This document shows positions 51,834 to 61,020 of a stretch of 64,000 bases of DNA, one piece after another. The stretch's first letter is position 1, and each line of letters starts with the position of its first letter. The translations under genes were made by a program, and so were the position numbers. Origin of the DNA: Sphingomonas sp. Lineage in GTDB: Bacteria > Pseudomonadota > Alphaproteobacteria > Sphingomonadales > Sphingomonadaceae. The stretch lies in the NCBI RefSeq assembly GCF_003248515.1, contig NZ_QFOB01000008.1, positions 105,137 to 169,136 on the forward strand, read 5' to 3'. The notes beneath the pieces were generated by a model. That model searched no databases and had not been told where the DNA came from. It saw nothing but the letters and a program-made list of their open reading frames with translations.

Positions 51834-52754
51834 ATGACCGGCGAGATCATTCGCCTCTATGATACGCACGCCCATCTGGTCTCGGATGACGAGATTACAT
51901 ATCCGCGCAGCTATCCATTTGAAAACACGTCGCTGCGCATGCCGCGCACGCCGGGCACGGTGGGCAATCCCGGCGGCATGCACGGCCCCCATCCCGTCAA
52001 CGCCAAGCCGACCGCCGAACAGATGCACCGCTGGATGGCGGAGGAGAATGTCGTGGGCATCGCCGCCGTGCAGAAGGGCATGATCTACGGCACGGACAAC
52101 AGCTATATCGTCGATGCGGCCGATCTCTTTCCGGGTGAGATGCGGGCGATCATCATCGTCGATCCGCAGGCACCCGAAACGCCGGAGATGGTGCGCCGCT
52201 ATGCCGGGCGCGGGATCGTCGGCATCCGTTTCTTCGGTGTCGGCGTGCAGGACAAGAAGGCGTGGCTGAGTTCGCCGCAGGCGATCGGCATATGGAATCT
52301 CGCCGCCGAGCTCGGCCTGCTGGTGGATATCGAAGCGCCCGCATCCGGCGGCGACGAGCTGATCCCGGTGATCGAGGGGATGGCAGATCGCCTGCCTTTG
52401 CGGATCGTGCTGGATCATCTGTTCCTGCCCGATTGCACCTTGCCGGATTTCGGGATCGACGCGCGCTTCGACGGCTTCGCTGAGCGGGATAACATCTCCG
52501 TCAAGTTCACCTCGCTCAGCATGGATGTGATCCGTGAAAAAGGGGTCGCTCCCGAAGCGGTGTTGCGTCGCGCGGTGGATTTCTACGGCGCGGATCGCGT
52601 CATGTGGGGATCCGACATCGGCACCTCGTCCGGAACCTACAAGGAGATGATCGCCCGCGCGATCGATTCCGCGAAACTGCTGACGCTGGATGAGCGCCGC
52701 CGCGTGCTCCACGATACCGGCCGCCGCATCATGCTCGGGCGATGCGGGGAATAG
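51834..52754 (+). CDS. Amidohydrolase family protein (amidohydrolase 2, TIM barrel; module A)
   Basis: 306 aa. YDTHAHLVSDDE gives the HxH at the first strand; later VLDHLFLPD and RVMWGSDIGTSSG with the conserved Asp on strand 8. This is the PF04909-type group that includes lactone hydrolases and decarboxylases (LigI, ACMSD). Start ATG 51834 has GGAGAG seven nt upstream; TTG 51819 is unlikely. In one transcript with the cupin gene. It probably hydrolyses a lactone or decarboxylates an acid of the module A pathway. Confidence 0.83.
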   Translation: MTGEIIRLYDTHAHLVSDDEITYPRSYPFENTSLRMPRTPGTVGNPGGMHGPHPVNAKPTAEQMHRWMAEENVVGIAAVQKGMIYGTDNSYIVDAADLFPGEMRAIIIVDPQAPETPEMVRRYAGRGIVGIRFFGVGVQDKKAWLSSPQAIGIWNLAAELGLLVDIEAPASGGDELIPVIEGMADRLPLRIVLDHLFLPDCTLPDFGIDARFDGFAERDNISVKFTSLSMDVIREKGVAPEAVLRRAVDFYGADRVMWGSDIGTSSGTYKEMIARAIDSAKLLTLDERRRVLHDTGRRIMLGRCGE

Positions 52755-52809
52755 AAGATGATCTGTTCGCGCATTGCGCCGGGCGGCGCTGCGCCGTCAT
52801 CCTCGAAGA

Positions 52810-52827
52810 AGGCGGCCGAAGCCGCCT
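52810..52827 (-). terminator. UUCG-loop terminator hairpin of the potassium channel gene
   Basis: On the minus strand AGGCGGC-TTCG-GCCGCCT, overlapping the channel's TAG stop (52826-52828) and followed by TTCTTC. GGC-UUCG-GCC is an extra-stable tetraloop stem, so this is a good intrinsic terminator candidate even with a broken T tract. Confidence 0.6.
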
Positions 52828-53884
52828 AGATCCTCGTCCCTCGCTCCCCGGCCGGCACGACCTCGATGATCTCGTCACCGGGTTGCAGCGATGCGGCGCC
52901 GTCTTCCCAAAACCCGATCACGGCTTCGCCCCGATGGATGCGTAGCCCCAGCCCAGGGTGCACGGCTGAGAGCGGCTGACCGATTTCCGCATCTTCGACG
53001 GCTCTCTGCCGAAGCGCCACCCGGCCATCACAGGCGGCGAGATCGGAAATATAATCCGCGATATGCTCGCCATGGGTGGAACCGGCCAATAGAAGGCCGG
53101 CGAAGCTGGCCGGGTTGATGACGGTGTTCGCGCCCGCTTGCCGGGCCAGGGGCTCATTGTCCTCCGAACGGATGATGACGCTGATCGGCGTCCGAGGCGC
53201 CAGCCGCCGCGCCGTCAGGACGATCAGGATGGATGTGTCGTCCCGCCCCGCCGAAACGATGATCGAACGTGCCCGATCGACATGCACCGCCTCCAGCATC
53301 GCATTTCGCGTGGCGTCGCCATGGATGACGTTGAGGCCGCAGGATTCCGCGGCCTCTATCGCGCCCGGGCGTTCGTCGATCACCACGATATCGGCCGGAT
53401 CAGACCCACGCCTGATGAGTTCGCCCACCGCCTCCGATCCGGAGGTGCCATAACCCGTGACGACGACATGGCCCCGCAATTCCCGCTGGATCATACGCAT
53501 GCGCCAACGCTCCCAGACGCGCTTGAACAGAAAATCATAGGCCGTCCCCAGGAAGATCAGCCAGACGAATAGCCGGATCGGCGTCACGACGAACGTGTCG
53601 AACAGCCGCGCCCGCTCCGTTACCGGCACGATGTCGCCATAGCCGACCGTCGTGATCGTGATCATGGTAAAATACAGAACGTCGATGAAGCTGATGGCAC
53701 CGTCATTGTCGCGCAGCCCGCCCCGATCGATCCAGTGGCCGGCCAGCGCGATTCCGATCAAGCCAACCGCCAGCCCCACGCGCCACATCATCGAAACCCA
53801 GACGGGCGTGGCGCTCCGGCGCCTGAGTGCGGGTTCGGCCTTCAGCCGGGCATGGGGGAAGAGCAAGCGGCGCATCGGCTTCAC
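52826..53884 (-). CDS. Two-TM potassium channel with RCK (TrkA-N/C) domains
   Basis: 352 aa. TM1 ~33-50, pore helix and selectivity filter TVGYGD at residues 79-84, TM2 ~98-115. A cytoplasmic RCK domain follows: TrkA-N Rossmann motif VVVTGYGTSGSEAVGELI (~140-157), acidic end IVVIDERPGA and HGDATRN; then a TrkA-C half (~270-352). MthK/Kch-like gated K+ channel. It is a housekeeping-type gene between the two catabolic modules and does not belong to either. Upstream (53885-53986) is a short gene-free stretch before the transposase relic. Confidence 0.92.
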   Translation of the reverse strand: MKPMRRLLFPHARLKAEPALRRRSATPVWVSMMWRVGLAVGLIGIALAGHWIDRGGLRDNDGAISFIDVLYFTMITITTVGYGDIVPVTERARLFDTFVVTPIRLFVWLIFLGTAYDFLFKRVWERWRMRMIQRELRGHVVVTGYGTSGSEAVGELIRRGSDPADIVVIDERPGAIEAAESCGLNVIHGDATRNAMLEAVHVDRARSIIVSAGRDDTSILIVLTARRLAPRTPISVIIRSEDNEPLARQAGANTVINPASFAGLLLAGSTHGEHIADYISDLAACDGRVALRQRAVEDAEIGQPLSAVHPGLGLRIHRGEAVIGFWEDGAASLQPGDEIIEVVPAGERGTRI

Positions 53885-53986
53885 TCTAGCGATACGGGAG
53901 CGAGAGCGTGAGCACCGTCATAGCTGCTGTAGGTCTGATGCGAACTCGTCTCCATACGATGCGGGTTGGTCTTGGAAGCTGGCGCG

Positions 53987-54582
53987 CTAGCTCGCGAGAT
54001 TTTGCCACTCAGCCGGGGCGGTTGAGCGACGGAGATTGTAGGTCTGGCGATCGGCGTTCTGGCGTTCTAGATTCAAGTGGTTGTGGACGTTGGCATGGAC
54101 CGAGCCGAACTTCTGCAGGCTTGCCATTCGTCGGAACCGCAGCATCGCCCGTTCTCGCCGTCGGAGCGATAGGTGCGCGTTCTCTGCCCGGTTTTTGGCC
54201 CAATGGGCCACATCCTGCTTATCCGGGTTGCGGAGTTCGACCATAGCCACGCGGTAGGAGCGCAACCCGTCTGCGGTGGTTGCTTCCGGTGAGCCATGGC
54301 GCTTGGGTGCCTTCTTCATGAAGCGGAGCGCTGCATTCTTGTCGCGGGTCCTGGTCACATAGCTTTCGAGGATCTACCTTCCTGATCCCCCGTTCGCCAG
54401 AGATTAGGCCATTTCGCCATTGAGCTTCACGTTTATCTCATCGAGATGCCATCACCAATGCCGGTAGGCTCGCATCCGGCTGACCCGCTGTCTACGGATG
54501 TCGCCGGCGAACATCGGTCCGAATCTGTTCTACCAGAGCCGCACCCGTTCAGATCGACCGAAAACCGCTTTAGCCGGTTCAT
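53987..54582 (-). pseudogene. Decayed IS6-family transposase
   Basis: The 3' half reads TKTRDK-like TRTRDKNAALRFMKKAPKRHG, TADGLRSYRVAM, AENAHLSLRRRERAMLRFRRM and ends EWQNLAS, the C-terminal DDE domain of IS6-family transposases. Upstream to 54582 the same protein can be followed (MNRLKR start at 54582; RLW-stop-NRFGPMFAGDIRRQRVSRMRAYRHW; then WHLDEINVKLNGEMA) but with stop codons (one after RLW, one after RHW), a frameshift near 54400 and a deletion of about 40-45 codons after the start. It cannot make transposase. Terminal inverted repeats were not found. It lies at the left border of module B. Confidence 0.85.
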
Positions 54583-54633
54583 GCCGCGCGTTTAGCATAG
54601 CTTGATGTGCCGCGGCGACGCCGCAGTGAATTG

Positions 54634-57600
54634 TTATCCAACTTTCGCTCTTATTCCGATCCGGAAAGCCCGGCCGATCGGATCGAAGTGAAGGGCGTTG
54701 CCGAAAAGGCGAAGCTGCGAGGGCTCATCTTTGTCGAATACGTTGTTGATGGCGCCGAAAATTTCATAGCGGTCAGCGCCGCTGGCGTCTGGTATCTTGA
54801 TGGTGGCGGTCAGATCCAGATAGAACCGCGCGGAGACGCGATTGATGTTGATGCTGTTCGGCAAGTTGACATCATATCCATCGTCCTCCGGCCCGATCTT
54901 CGTGGAGTCCAGGATACCTTTCGGAATGTAACGGCCGTGGGCGGTTATGGCCCATCGTTCGCGCGAATAGGTGACAAGGCCGTCCAGCTTCCATCGCGGC
55001 ACGCCCTGAATGTTGGTGATCGATCCGCTATTGCCTGTCACGTCATCCAGTTGCGTGACCACTCCCGTCGCGCCGATCGTGGACAGATCGATGACGTAGT
55101 TTCCATTGATCTGCAGATCAACGTTTCCGCCGAGCATCGGGATGCGGTAATCCATCACCAATTCCAGCCCCTCGGCATGCAGCTTGCTGAGGTTCTGGAA
55201 GTTCGAGAAGACCGTGTTGATCGATCCATTGGTGTTAAAGGTGATGAGATTGCATAACAGGTTGGTCTGTTTGCAGGCTGTGGCGATGATCGGGCCTGAC
55301 AGGGAGTCGATCGCGCCCTTCACCTTGATGTCGTAATAATCGACCGACATGTTGAACCGGGGCAGAAAGCCGGGTCGCAGCACGACGCCTGCGGTAAACG
55401 TGTCGCCTTTCTCCAGCCGCAGATTGGGATTGCCGCCGGCGACGATCGTCTGCAGCGTGGTGGCGCCGACGAAAGGATCCGCCAACGGGAGCGTCGTGGT
55501 GGTCGCGTTCGGGCTCGATTCCTGCGCGGTAGGTGCGCGAATGTCGCGCGATCGCGTCACGCGAAATGTCAGCCCGCTGACCGGCGTGTAGACGCCCCCC
55601 GCCTTCCACGTGGTCGCGTTTCCGAACGGCTCGTAGTGCGTCCAACGGACCGCGCCGTCTATGTCGAGCGCCTGGCCAATCACGGAATCCTTCAACAGCG
55701 GCACACCGGCTTCGAGATAGCCTTCGACCACAGAGGTTCTGGTAAACGGCAGGGCGGTGGTGCCGGCCTGAATGTAATTTCCGGCCAGCGTGTTAGCATC
55801 GGCGCTCCCCTCCGCCGTATCGCGCCGCCACTCGCCCCCGCCGGCAATCTTGACCTCGCCGGCCCAGGTGCTGAACGGCGAGCCGCGCAAATTGAGGGCG
55901 GCTGCGTGCTGCTGATACGTGCGCGATTGCGTCTCCGTCACAAGGTAGCGATCAACCGCCGCCTGACTTACCTGTCCGAAGCCGAACAGATTGATCGGGA
56001 TACAGCCGTTGCCCGGCTGCGTCAGGGTGGTGCGGCAGATGATCGTACCGGCGGCGATGCCGGGCAACCCGGCGGGGGCGAGCACGGCATCAACGCCGTC
56101 ATTCCACTCCTTCAGGCGTGATCTGCGATCAACGACATGGGAGGTGACGCGCCCGTACGTATAATAGGTATCCCAGTTCCATCCGCCGCCGAGATCACCC
56201 TTCAACGCGATGGCGCCGCGATACGTGTTGAGCGTGCTCTTCGCCAATGCCACAGGGCCGATCGCGAAGCTGGAGGAATTGACCAGCAGCTTGGTGATGC
56301 CGGGATCGGCCGCCAGCACGGCAGCGCGGGTTGCGGCCGACAGGTAAGGATTGTTGATGTCGATCGTCGCAGGCGAATCCTGCACCGGGGTCGTCGCGGT
56401 CGGCCCGCCTACGACGTGTGAATAGATGAACTCGGTGGAGAGGCTGATCGTATCCGTAACCTCGTAATCGCCATGTATGATGCCGGAATAATGCTTGGTT
56501 GGCACCACCAGTGGCGTTGGGCTGAACCCGAGCAGATATGGCTGCGTGGGATCGCGAAGCTGTTGGAACAACCCGCTGAGGTAATTGCCGAACGTATAAG
56601 GGATAAGGTTGCCGCCTGCATCGAACTGCTTGCCGCGTAAGGCAGCAGGCAGGGAGGTGGCGCCGGTGTTGAGGACCTGCTGTCCGAGCGTGATAGTCCC
56701 GCCGGCGCCGTTCGACTTGACGGCGCCGGAGAGGATGCCGTTCTCGTTCTGCACGAACATGACATTGTCCAGAACGAGAGTGGCAGGAAGGCCGTTCGTG
56801 CTGGTCCGCGTAGCGGTGTTGTAGCCAGGATTGGCGATATAGTTCGTGTATTTCGAACACCACGAACGTTGCTCGCACGTGCCGACGCCAAATTCACGTG
56901 AATATTCTGCTGCGGCTACGATGTGGCCGCGCCCGCCTGCAAAGTCCCGACCTCCAGCCATGGCGGCATAGAGGCTGCGTCCATCGCCGCGCTGGCTGAT
57001 GCCGGCATTCACTTCGGCCTTCAACCCTTGCAACTTGTTGTCGAGGATCAGGTTCACCACGCCGGCGACGGCGTTCGCGCCATAAGCCGCCGATGCGCCT
57101 CCGGTCACGACCTCGGATCGCTGAACGAGAATGGACGGAATGCTGTTCAGATCGACGGTGCCGTTATCGCTGCTCGCTACGAAACGGCGACCATCCACCA
57201 AGGTGAGCGTCCGCGTGGGGCCAAGGCCGCGCAGATCCAGCGTCCGCGCGCCGATATTGCCGGAGACACGAAAGGAATTGGCGGCAGGCGAGCTGATCGC
57301 GCGGAATGATGGCAACTGGTTCAGCGCATCGCCGACGTTGCTGATCGCAAGCTGTCGCACGCGCTGATCGCCGACGACGTTAACCGGCGTGGGCGCATCA
57401 TATCCCGCGCGGCCGAGGCGGGAGCCGGTCACGACGATGTCGGTGCCGACGCCGTCTTCGGCCGACGGCGCGTTGGATGCCGCGGCAGCCCCGGGGGGCG
57501 GCGACAGGCCAGGCGTGGTGGTATCGCCGGGCGCGGAAGAAGGCTGCTGTGCCGGCGCTCCCTGTGCCAGGACGGGAACCGCGCACGTTGCCGCTGCAAG

Positions 57601-57654
57601 GGCGATTGCTGCGCTCGATGTGCGAAGCATGAGCACGACACAAGGCTTGGCCAA
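54634..57654 (-). CDS. TonB-dependent receptor (module B), TTG start
   Basis: 1006 aa. Signal peptide (AKPCVVLMLRTSSAAIALAAATCAVPVLAQ), plug DIVVTGSRLGRAGYDAPTPVNVVGD, TLDLRGLGPTRTLTLVDGRRFVAS and GGASAAYGANAVAGVVNLILD, barrel ending FRIGIRAKVG. Same loops and cysteines as the 42267-45245 receptor (GTCEQRSWCSKYTNYIANPGYNT; ICRTTLTQPGNGCIPINLFGFG). Start is TTG at 57654 with GGGGAG seven nt upstream and the same spacing to MLRxSSAA as the paralogue's ATG; an ATG at 57630 has no ribosome site. It probably imports a substrate related to that of module A. Its stop is 52 nt from the transposase relic. Confidence 0.92.
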   Translation of the reverse strand: MAKPCVVLMLRTSSAAIALAAATCAVPVLAQGAPAQQPSSAPGDTTTPGLSPPPGAAAASNAPSAEDGVGTDIVVTGSRLGRAGYDAPTPVNVVGDQRVRQLAISNVGDALNQLPSFRAISSPAANSFRVSGNIGARTLDLRGLGPTRTLTLVDGRRFVASSDNGTVDLNSIPSILVQRSEVVTGGASAAYGANAVAGVVNLILDNKLQGLKAEVNAGISQRGDGRSLYAAMAGGRDFAGGRGHIVAAAEYSREFGVGTCEQRSWCSKYTNYIANPGYNTATRTSTNGLPATLVLDNVMFVQNENGILSGAVKSNGAGGTITLGQQVLNTGATSLPAALRGKQFDAGGNLIPYTFGNYLSGLFQQLRDPTQPYLLGFSPTPLVVPTKHYSGIIHGDYEVTDTISLSTEFIYSHVVGGPTATTPVQDSPATIDINNPYLSAATRAAVLAADPGITKLLVNSSSFAIGPVALAKSTLNTYRGAIALKGDLGGGWNWDTYYTYGRVTSHVVDRRSRLKEWNDGVDAVLAPAGLPGIAAGTIICRTTLTQPGNGCIPINLFGFGQVSQAAVDRYLVTETQSRTYQQHAAALNLRGSPFSTWAGEVKIAGGGEWRRDTAEGSADANTLAGNYIQAGTTALPFTRTSVVEGYLEAGVPLLKDSVIGQALDIDGAVRWTHYEPFGNATTWKAGGVYTPVSGLTFRVTRSRDIRAPTAQESSPNATTTTLPLADPFVGATTLQTIVAGGNPNLRLEKGDTFTAGVVLRPGFLPRFNMSVDYYDIKVKGAIDSLSGPIIATACKQTNLLCNLITFNTNGSINTVFSNFQNLSKLHAEGLELVMDYRIPMLGGNVDLQINGNYVIDLSTIGATGVVTQLDDVTGNSGSITNIQGVPRWKLDGLVTYSRERWAITAHGRYIPKGILDSTKIGPEDDGYDVNLPNSININRVSARFYLDLTATIKIPDASGADRYEIFGAINNVFDKDEPSQLRLFGNALHFDPIGRAFRIGIRAKVG

Positions 57655-57807
57655 TCCTGTTCTCCCCGGAAGGACCGATGCAGTGCTCGGTCATTGTATT
57701 GCGATAGCTATAGGCGACTTCGGTCCGGCGTATTTGACCAGAAAGGCGGGCGTTCTTGATGGCAAATCGGCCGCCTCCGCCGAGACGTGACGAGACACTG
57801 CCCGAAA

Positions 57808-58743
57808 CTAAAAGCCGACTCCGTCACGGCCCTTAAGATCCAGCATCGCGCGTGCTTCGGCCGGGGATGCAATCTCTCGGCCCATAGCTTCAAGAATGGT
57901 TCGGATCCGCTTCACCTGTACGGCATTGCTTTCTGCCAGCACGCCGCGATCGATGAACAGGCTGTCCTCAAGACCCACCCGCACGTTGCCGCCCAGTAGT
58001 GCGCTCTGCGTGCAGAATGGAATTTGCTGGCGGCCGGCAGCAAATGCCGAGAAGACATAATCCTCCCCGAACAGGCTGTCCGCAATCGTCACCATATGCG
58101 CCAGGTTGCGCGGGTCAGGCCCTATCCCGCCCAAAATCCCGAACACGCCTTGGATCAGGAAGGGCGGCTTCACGAGCCCGCGGTCGACGAAGTGCGCCAG
58201 CGTATAAAGATGGCCGATATCGTAGCATTCGAACTCGAAGCGGGTGCCGAACGCCTGCCCCACCTCCACCATGATGCGTTCGATATAGGCGTTGCTATTG
58301 AACATGATGCGGTCGCGCGAACTTTCCACATAGGGGCGTTCCCACGCATGCTGCCACGTGCCGACCCGTTCCGCGGCGCCGCTGAAATCGAAGATCAGCG
58401 GGCCCATGTTAAGCGAGCAGAGCTCGGGCCGGAATGCCTTGGCCGCCTCGATCCGTTCGTTCAGCGACATGGTGGCCGATCCGCCTGTCGAGATATTGAC
58501 GATCGCATCGCACGATCGGGCGATGTGCGGCAGAAAGGCGGCGAAATGCTCCGGGCTGGGGCTTGGCCTGCCGTCTTCGGGATTACGGGCGTGGAGATGA
58601 AGGATCGCCGCGCCCGCTGCTGCGGCTTCGATGGCGGAGTGTGCGATCTCGTCCGGCGTGATCGGCAGATGCGGCGACATCGACGGCGTATGGATCGAGC
58701 CCGTCGGCGCGCACGTGATGATGATCTTGCCGGACTTACGCAT
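57808..58743 (-). CDS. Beta-keto acid cleavage enzyme (BKACE, DUF849 family; module B)
   Basis: 311 aa. IIITCAPTGSIHTPSMSPHLPITPDEIAHSAIEAAAAGAAILHLHARNPEDG holds the zinc HxH (HLH); NISTGGSATM, FECYDIGHLYTL and FAAGRQQIPFCTQSALLGGNVRVGLEDSLF carry the rest of the site in outline. Same reaction class as the module A enzyme but a different subgroup (HARNP versus HVREP; an extra segment around residue 100), so the beta-keto acid may differ. GGAG eight nt before the ATG. Downstream of SnoaL-like and aldolase genes in one transcript. Confidence 0.9.
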   Translation of the reverse strand: MRKSGKIIITCAPTGSIHTPSMSPHLPITPDEIAHSAIEAAAAGAAILHLHARNPEDGRPSPSPEHFAAFLPHIARSCDAIVNISTGGSATMSLNERIEAAKAFRPELCSLNMGPLIFDFSGAAERVGTWQHAWERPYVESSRDRIMFNSNAYIERIMVEVGQAFGTRFEFECYDIGHLYTLAHFVDRGLVKPPFLIQGVFGILGGIGPDPRNLAHMVTIADSLFGEDYVFSAFAAGRQQIPFCTQSALLGGNVRVGLEDSLFIDRGVLAESNAVQVKRIRTILEAMGREIASPAEARAMLDLKGRDGVGF

Positions 58744-58782
58744 GAGCGCGTCTCCGGCGCTTGCTGAGCGACTGGCGCATCT

Positions 58783-59253
58783 TCACGACCCGGCGTCTTC
58801 ATTGTCCAGGTTGGGATTGGTGATCGGCGTGTCGCCTTCGAACAGATGCTCGAAGCGGCGGAACGTGCACAGCCACCGACCATCCTGCGCGCGGATATAT
58901 CGATCGGTCGCAAGCGAGATCGTGATCGGCGGGTGCGTGGGCAAGATGCGCGTGCCGTTCGCTGCATAGAGGAACAGATAGTTCGTCGCCTCCGCCGTAT
59001 CCGCCGAGGTGAACCACGCACGGAAATTCGTGAAGCTGTGCACTGCCAGCCGAGGGCCTTGCGCAAGGCGCCAATCGTAGAATTGCTGGATCTTGGCGCG
59101 GCCGTGATAGGCGGCGAGCTGCCCCTGGAACACGGCGTCTTCGGTATAGTAAGTGTGCGCGTTCCGACCGGCATTGGCATCGATTTCGTGCCAATAATCG
59201 GCAAGCTGGAGCGACAGCGTCGCGTTCAATTGCAGCAATTCCGTGTCGCGCAT
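58783..59253 (-). CDS. SnoaL-like / NTF2-fold protein
   Basis: 156 aa. A short alpha+beta barrel: LQLADYWHEIDANAGRNAHTYYTEDAVFQGQLAAYHGRAKIQQFYDWR, then the AWFTSADTAEATNYLFLYAANG strand and a final RWLCTFRRFEHLF. The family covers isomerases, cyclases, hydratases and ring-hydroxylase small subunits; the catalytic role here cannot be assigned. Start ATG 59253 has AAGGA seven nt upstream. Lies between BKACE and aldolase genes, with no counterpart in module A. Confidence 0.78.
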   Translation of the reverse strand: MRDTELLQLNATLSLQLADYWHEIDANAGRNAHTYYTEDAVFQGQLAAYHGRAKIQQFYDWRLAQGPRLAVHSFTNFRAWFTSADTAEATNYLFLYAANGTRILPTHPPITISLATDRYIRAQDGRWLCTFRRFEHLFEGDTPITNPNLDNEDAGS

Positions 59254-59354
59254 TCGGCTGTCCTTCCGTTTCGGGCCTTGCCGGCATGGCGGCGATGGCG
59301 ACGGCGGGCTTTCCCGGGGCGGCGGCGAAACTTGTCCGCAGAGAAGCGCGAGTG

Positions 59355-60128
59355 TCAGCTGGCAGAGAGCGCCGCGCATTGGGCAAGGGCCGCGCTGCGC
59401 ATCAAACCCTGATCGGAGGAAACGATGAAACCGGTGACACCGGCTGCCGTCAGCCAGTCGCTCTCCTCGCCCGCCATCGAGCCCACGTGGGCGAGCAGGG
59501 GCACGTCGTGTCGCTTCGCTGCCTCCGCAATCCGCATTACGATGTCGCGGATCTCGGGCGCTATCACGGATGCGGCTCCCATGCTGGCGGCAAGATCGCC
59601 ACGCCCGATGAAAGCGCCGTCAAGACCCTCGATCCCGAAGATCGCGTCGATCTGATCGATGGCGGCGGCATCCTCGATCATGGCGAGAACGGTGACGTTG
59701 GCATCGGCCGCTTCGATATGCTCGCGGATGCCGAGCGCGCCATATCGCCCGGCACGCGGCGAATTGGAAAAGCCGCGTGTTCCTCCGTCATAGCGGCATG
59801 CCCGGACGATCCGCTCCAGCATCGCCGCACTGGTCACATGCGGAACCAGAACCCCGGTCGCTCCGCAATCCAACACCGAAAGAAGATGCGCCGGGTCGTC
59901 CGAGGGCACGCGCACCAGGCCGGCGATCCGCGCGGCGCGAGCGGCGAGCAGCATGACATCGATATCGGTGCGGCCGAACGGCGCATGCTCGGCATCGATG
60001 ACGACGAAATCAAAGCCGACTCCGCCCAAAATCTCGGTTGCGTGCACGGTCGGCGTCTTAAGGAATGTCCCCAGCAGCCTTTCGCGCGAGGCGAGGCGAT
60101 TCCTGAAGCTCGGCTCTCTTTCGATCAT
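59355..60128 (-). CDS. HpcH/HpaI family aldolase (module B)
   Basis: 257 aa. GTFLKTPTVHATEILGGVGFDFVVIDAEHAPFGR, GVLVPHVTSAAMLERIVRACRY, VLAMIEDAAAIDQIDAIFGIEGLDGAFIGRGDLAASMG in outline, with the metal-binding Glu/Asp of the class II pyruvate aldolases. Paralogue of 40297-41079 with moderate divergence. GTGAGG ribosome site. Ten nt separate its start from the end of the amidohydrolase gene upstream. Confidence 0.88.
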   Translation of the reverse strand: MIEREPSFRNRLASRERLLGTFLKTPTVHATEILGGVGFDFVVIDAEHAPFGRTDIDVMLLAARAARIAGLVRVPSDDPAHLLSVLDCGATGVLVPHVTSAAMLERIVRACRYDGGTRGFSNSPRAGRYGALGIREHIEAADANVTVLAMIEDAAAIDQIDAIFGIEGLDGAFIGRGDLAASMGAASVIAPEIRDIVMRIAEAAKRHDVPLLAHVGSMAGEESDWLTAAGVTGFIVSSDQGLMRSAALAQCAALSAS

Positions 60129-60138
60129 CTGGAATGCC

Positions 60139-61014
60139 TCACCCGAAATAGAATTTGAGGGCGGTGCGTGAGATCGCGTCGCGTGCGCGCGGATCCGGAA
60201 CCCACCGTTTGAACGCGTCGATCACGTCGCGGTAACGCACCGCGGGCTCGTGGCCGACGAAGGGCGCATCGCTCCCCCAAAGAAGTCGTTCCGTCCCGGC
60301 GTTCGCCAGCAGTACAGGCGCGATCCGATCCGCCAGCGCATCACCATCGGCGGCGACAGGGCGGCCTTCGAACGGCAGATCGTGCAGACGGAAGCCGCCG
60401 GACAGCTTGATCCACGTCCGCCCCATCTCCACCGATCGCAGCGTGCGGGCGAAGCCGAAACACTCCTCCGCGCGGGAAGGATCGGGATGTGCGAAATGAT
60501 CGAGGACGATCCGTACCCCGCTGGCTTCAAGTGCGGTCAGTACCGGATCCAGACGATCCGCCTCCACCGCAACATGCACGTGCCATCCCAGATCGGCGAC
60601 GCGGCGGAGCAGCAGGCGATAATCGTCACCCGAAAGATCGGGGAGATCGGGACGTCGGGCGAGTTGCAGGCGGAGGCCGACAATCCCATCCGCAGCCATC
60701 CTGTCCAACGTATATCTGTCGGTATTCGGCGGGAGGATCGCAGTGCCACGCAGGCGCTTGTGCCGGCGCAGCGCTTCGATCATGTAATCGTTATAGAATC
60801 CCGAAATGCTGATCCCTGCGACGATCCCGAAGTGCACTCCGTGCGCACTCAGTAAGCGAAGATAATCTTCCGCCTCGAAACCGTAGTCCGGTCGGTTCCA
60901 GGCGCCGGCGGCGATCGGCAGATCGGCCTGGAAGATGTGGGCGTGGCAATCGACAAGTGGCGCGTCATGCGCCTCCAGCGATGTCATCCCGCGATCGGTC
61001 ACAGCGCTCGTCAA
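60139..61014 (-). CDS. LigI-like amidohydrolase (module B)
   Basis: 291 aa from a TTG at 61014, or 282 aa from ATG 60987; neither has a strong ribosome site. LVDCHAHIF gives the HxH; GLRLQLARRPDLPDL, HVHVAVEADRL, IVLDHFAHPDPS and LLWGSDAPFVGHEP match the 2-pyrone-4,6-dicarboxylate lactonase/4-sulfomuconolactonase branch of the amidohydrolases. It probably opens a lactone. Located 6 nt (TTG) after the cupin gene and 10 nt before the aldolase gene, giving a possible lactone-opening then aldol-cleavage sequence. Confidence 0.83.
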   Translation of the reverse strand: MTSAVTDRGMTSLEAHDAPLVDCHAHIFQADLPIAAGAWNRPDYGFEAEDYLRLLSAHGVHFGIVAGISISGFYNDYMIEALRRHKRLRGTAILPPNTDRYTLDRMAADGIVGLRLQLARRPDLPDLSGDDYRLLLRRVADLGWHVHVAVEADRLDPVLTALEASGVRIVLDHFAHPDPSRAEECFGFARTLRSVEMGRTWIKLSGGFRLHDLPFEGRPVAADGDALADRIAPVLLANAGTERLLWGSDAPFVGHEPAVRYRDVIDAFKRWVPDPRARDAISRTALKFYFG

Positions 61015-61020
61015 GAGGCG

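Noticed and set aside
53900..54640. Possible terminal inverted repeats of the IS6 element.
   Set aside because: I compared both flanks and found no convincing matching ends; the element seems too decayed.
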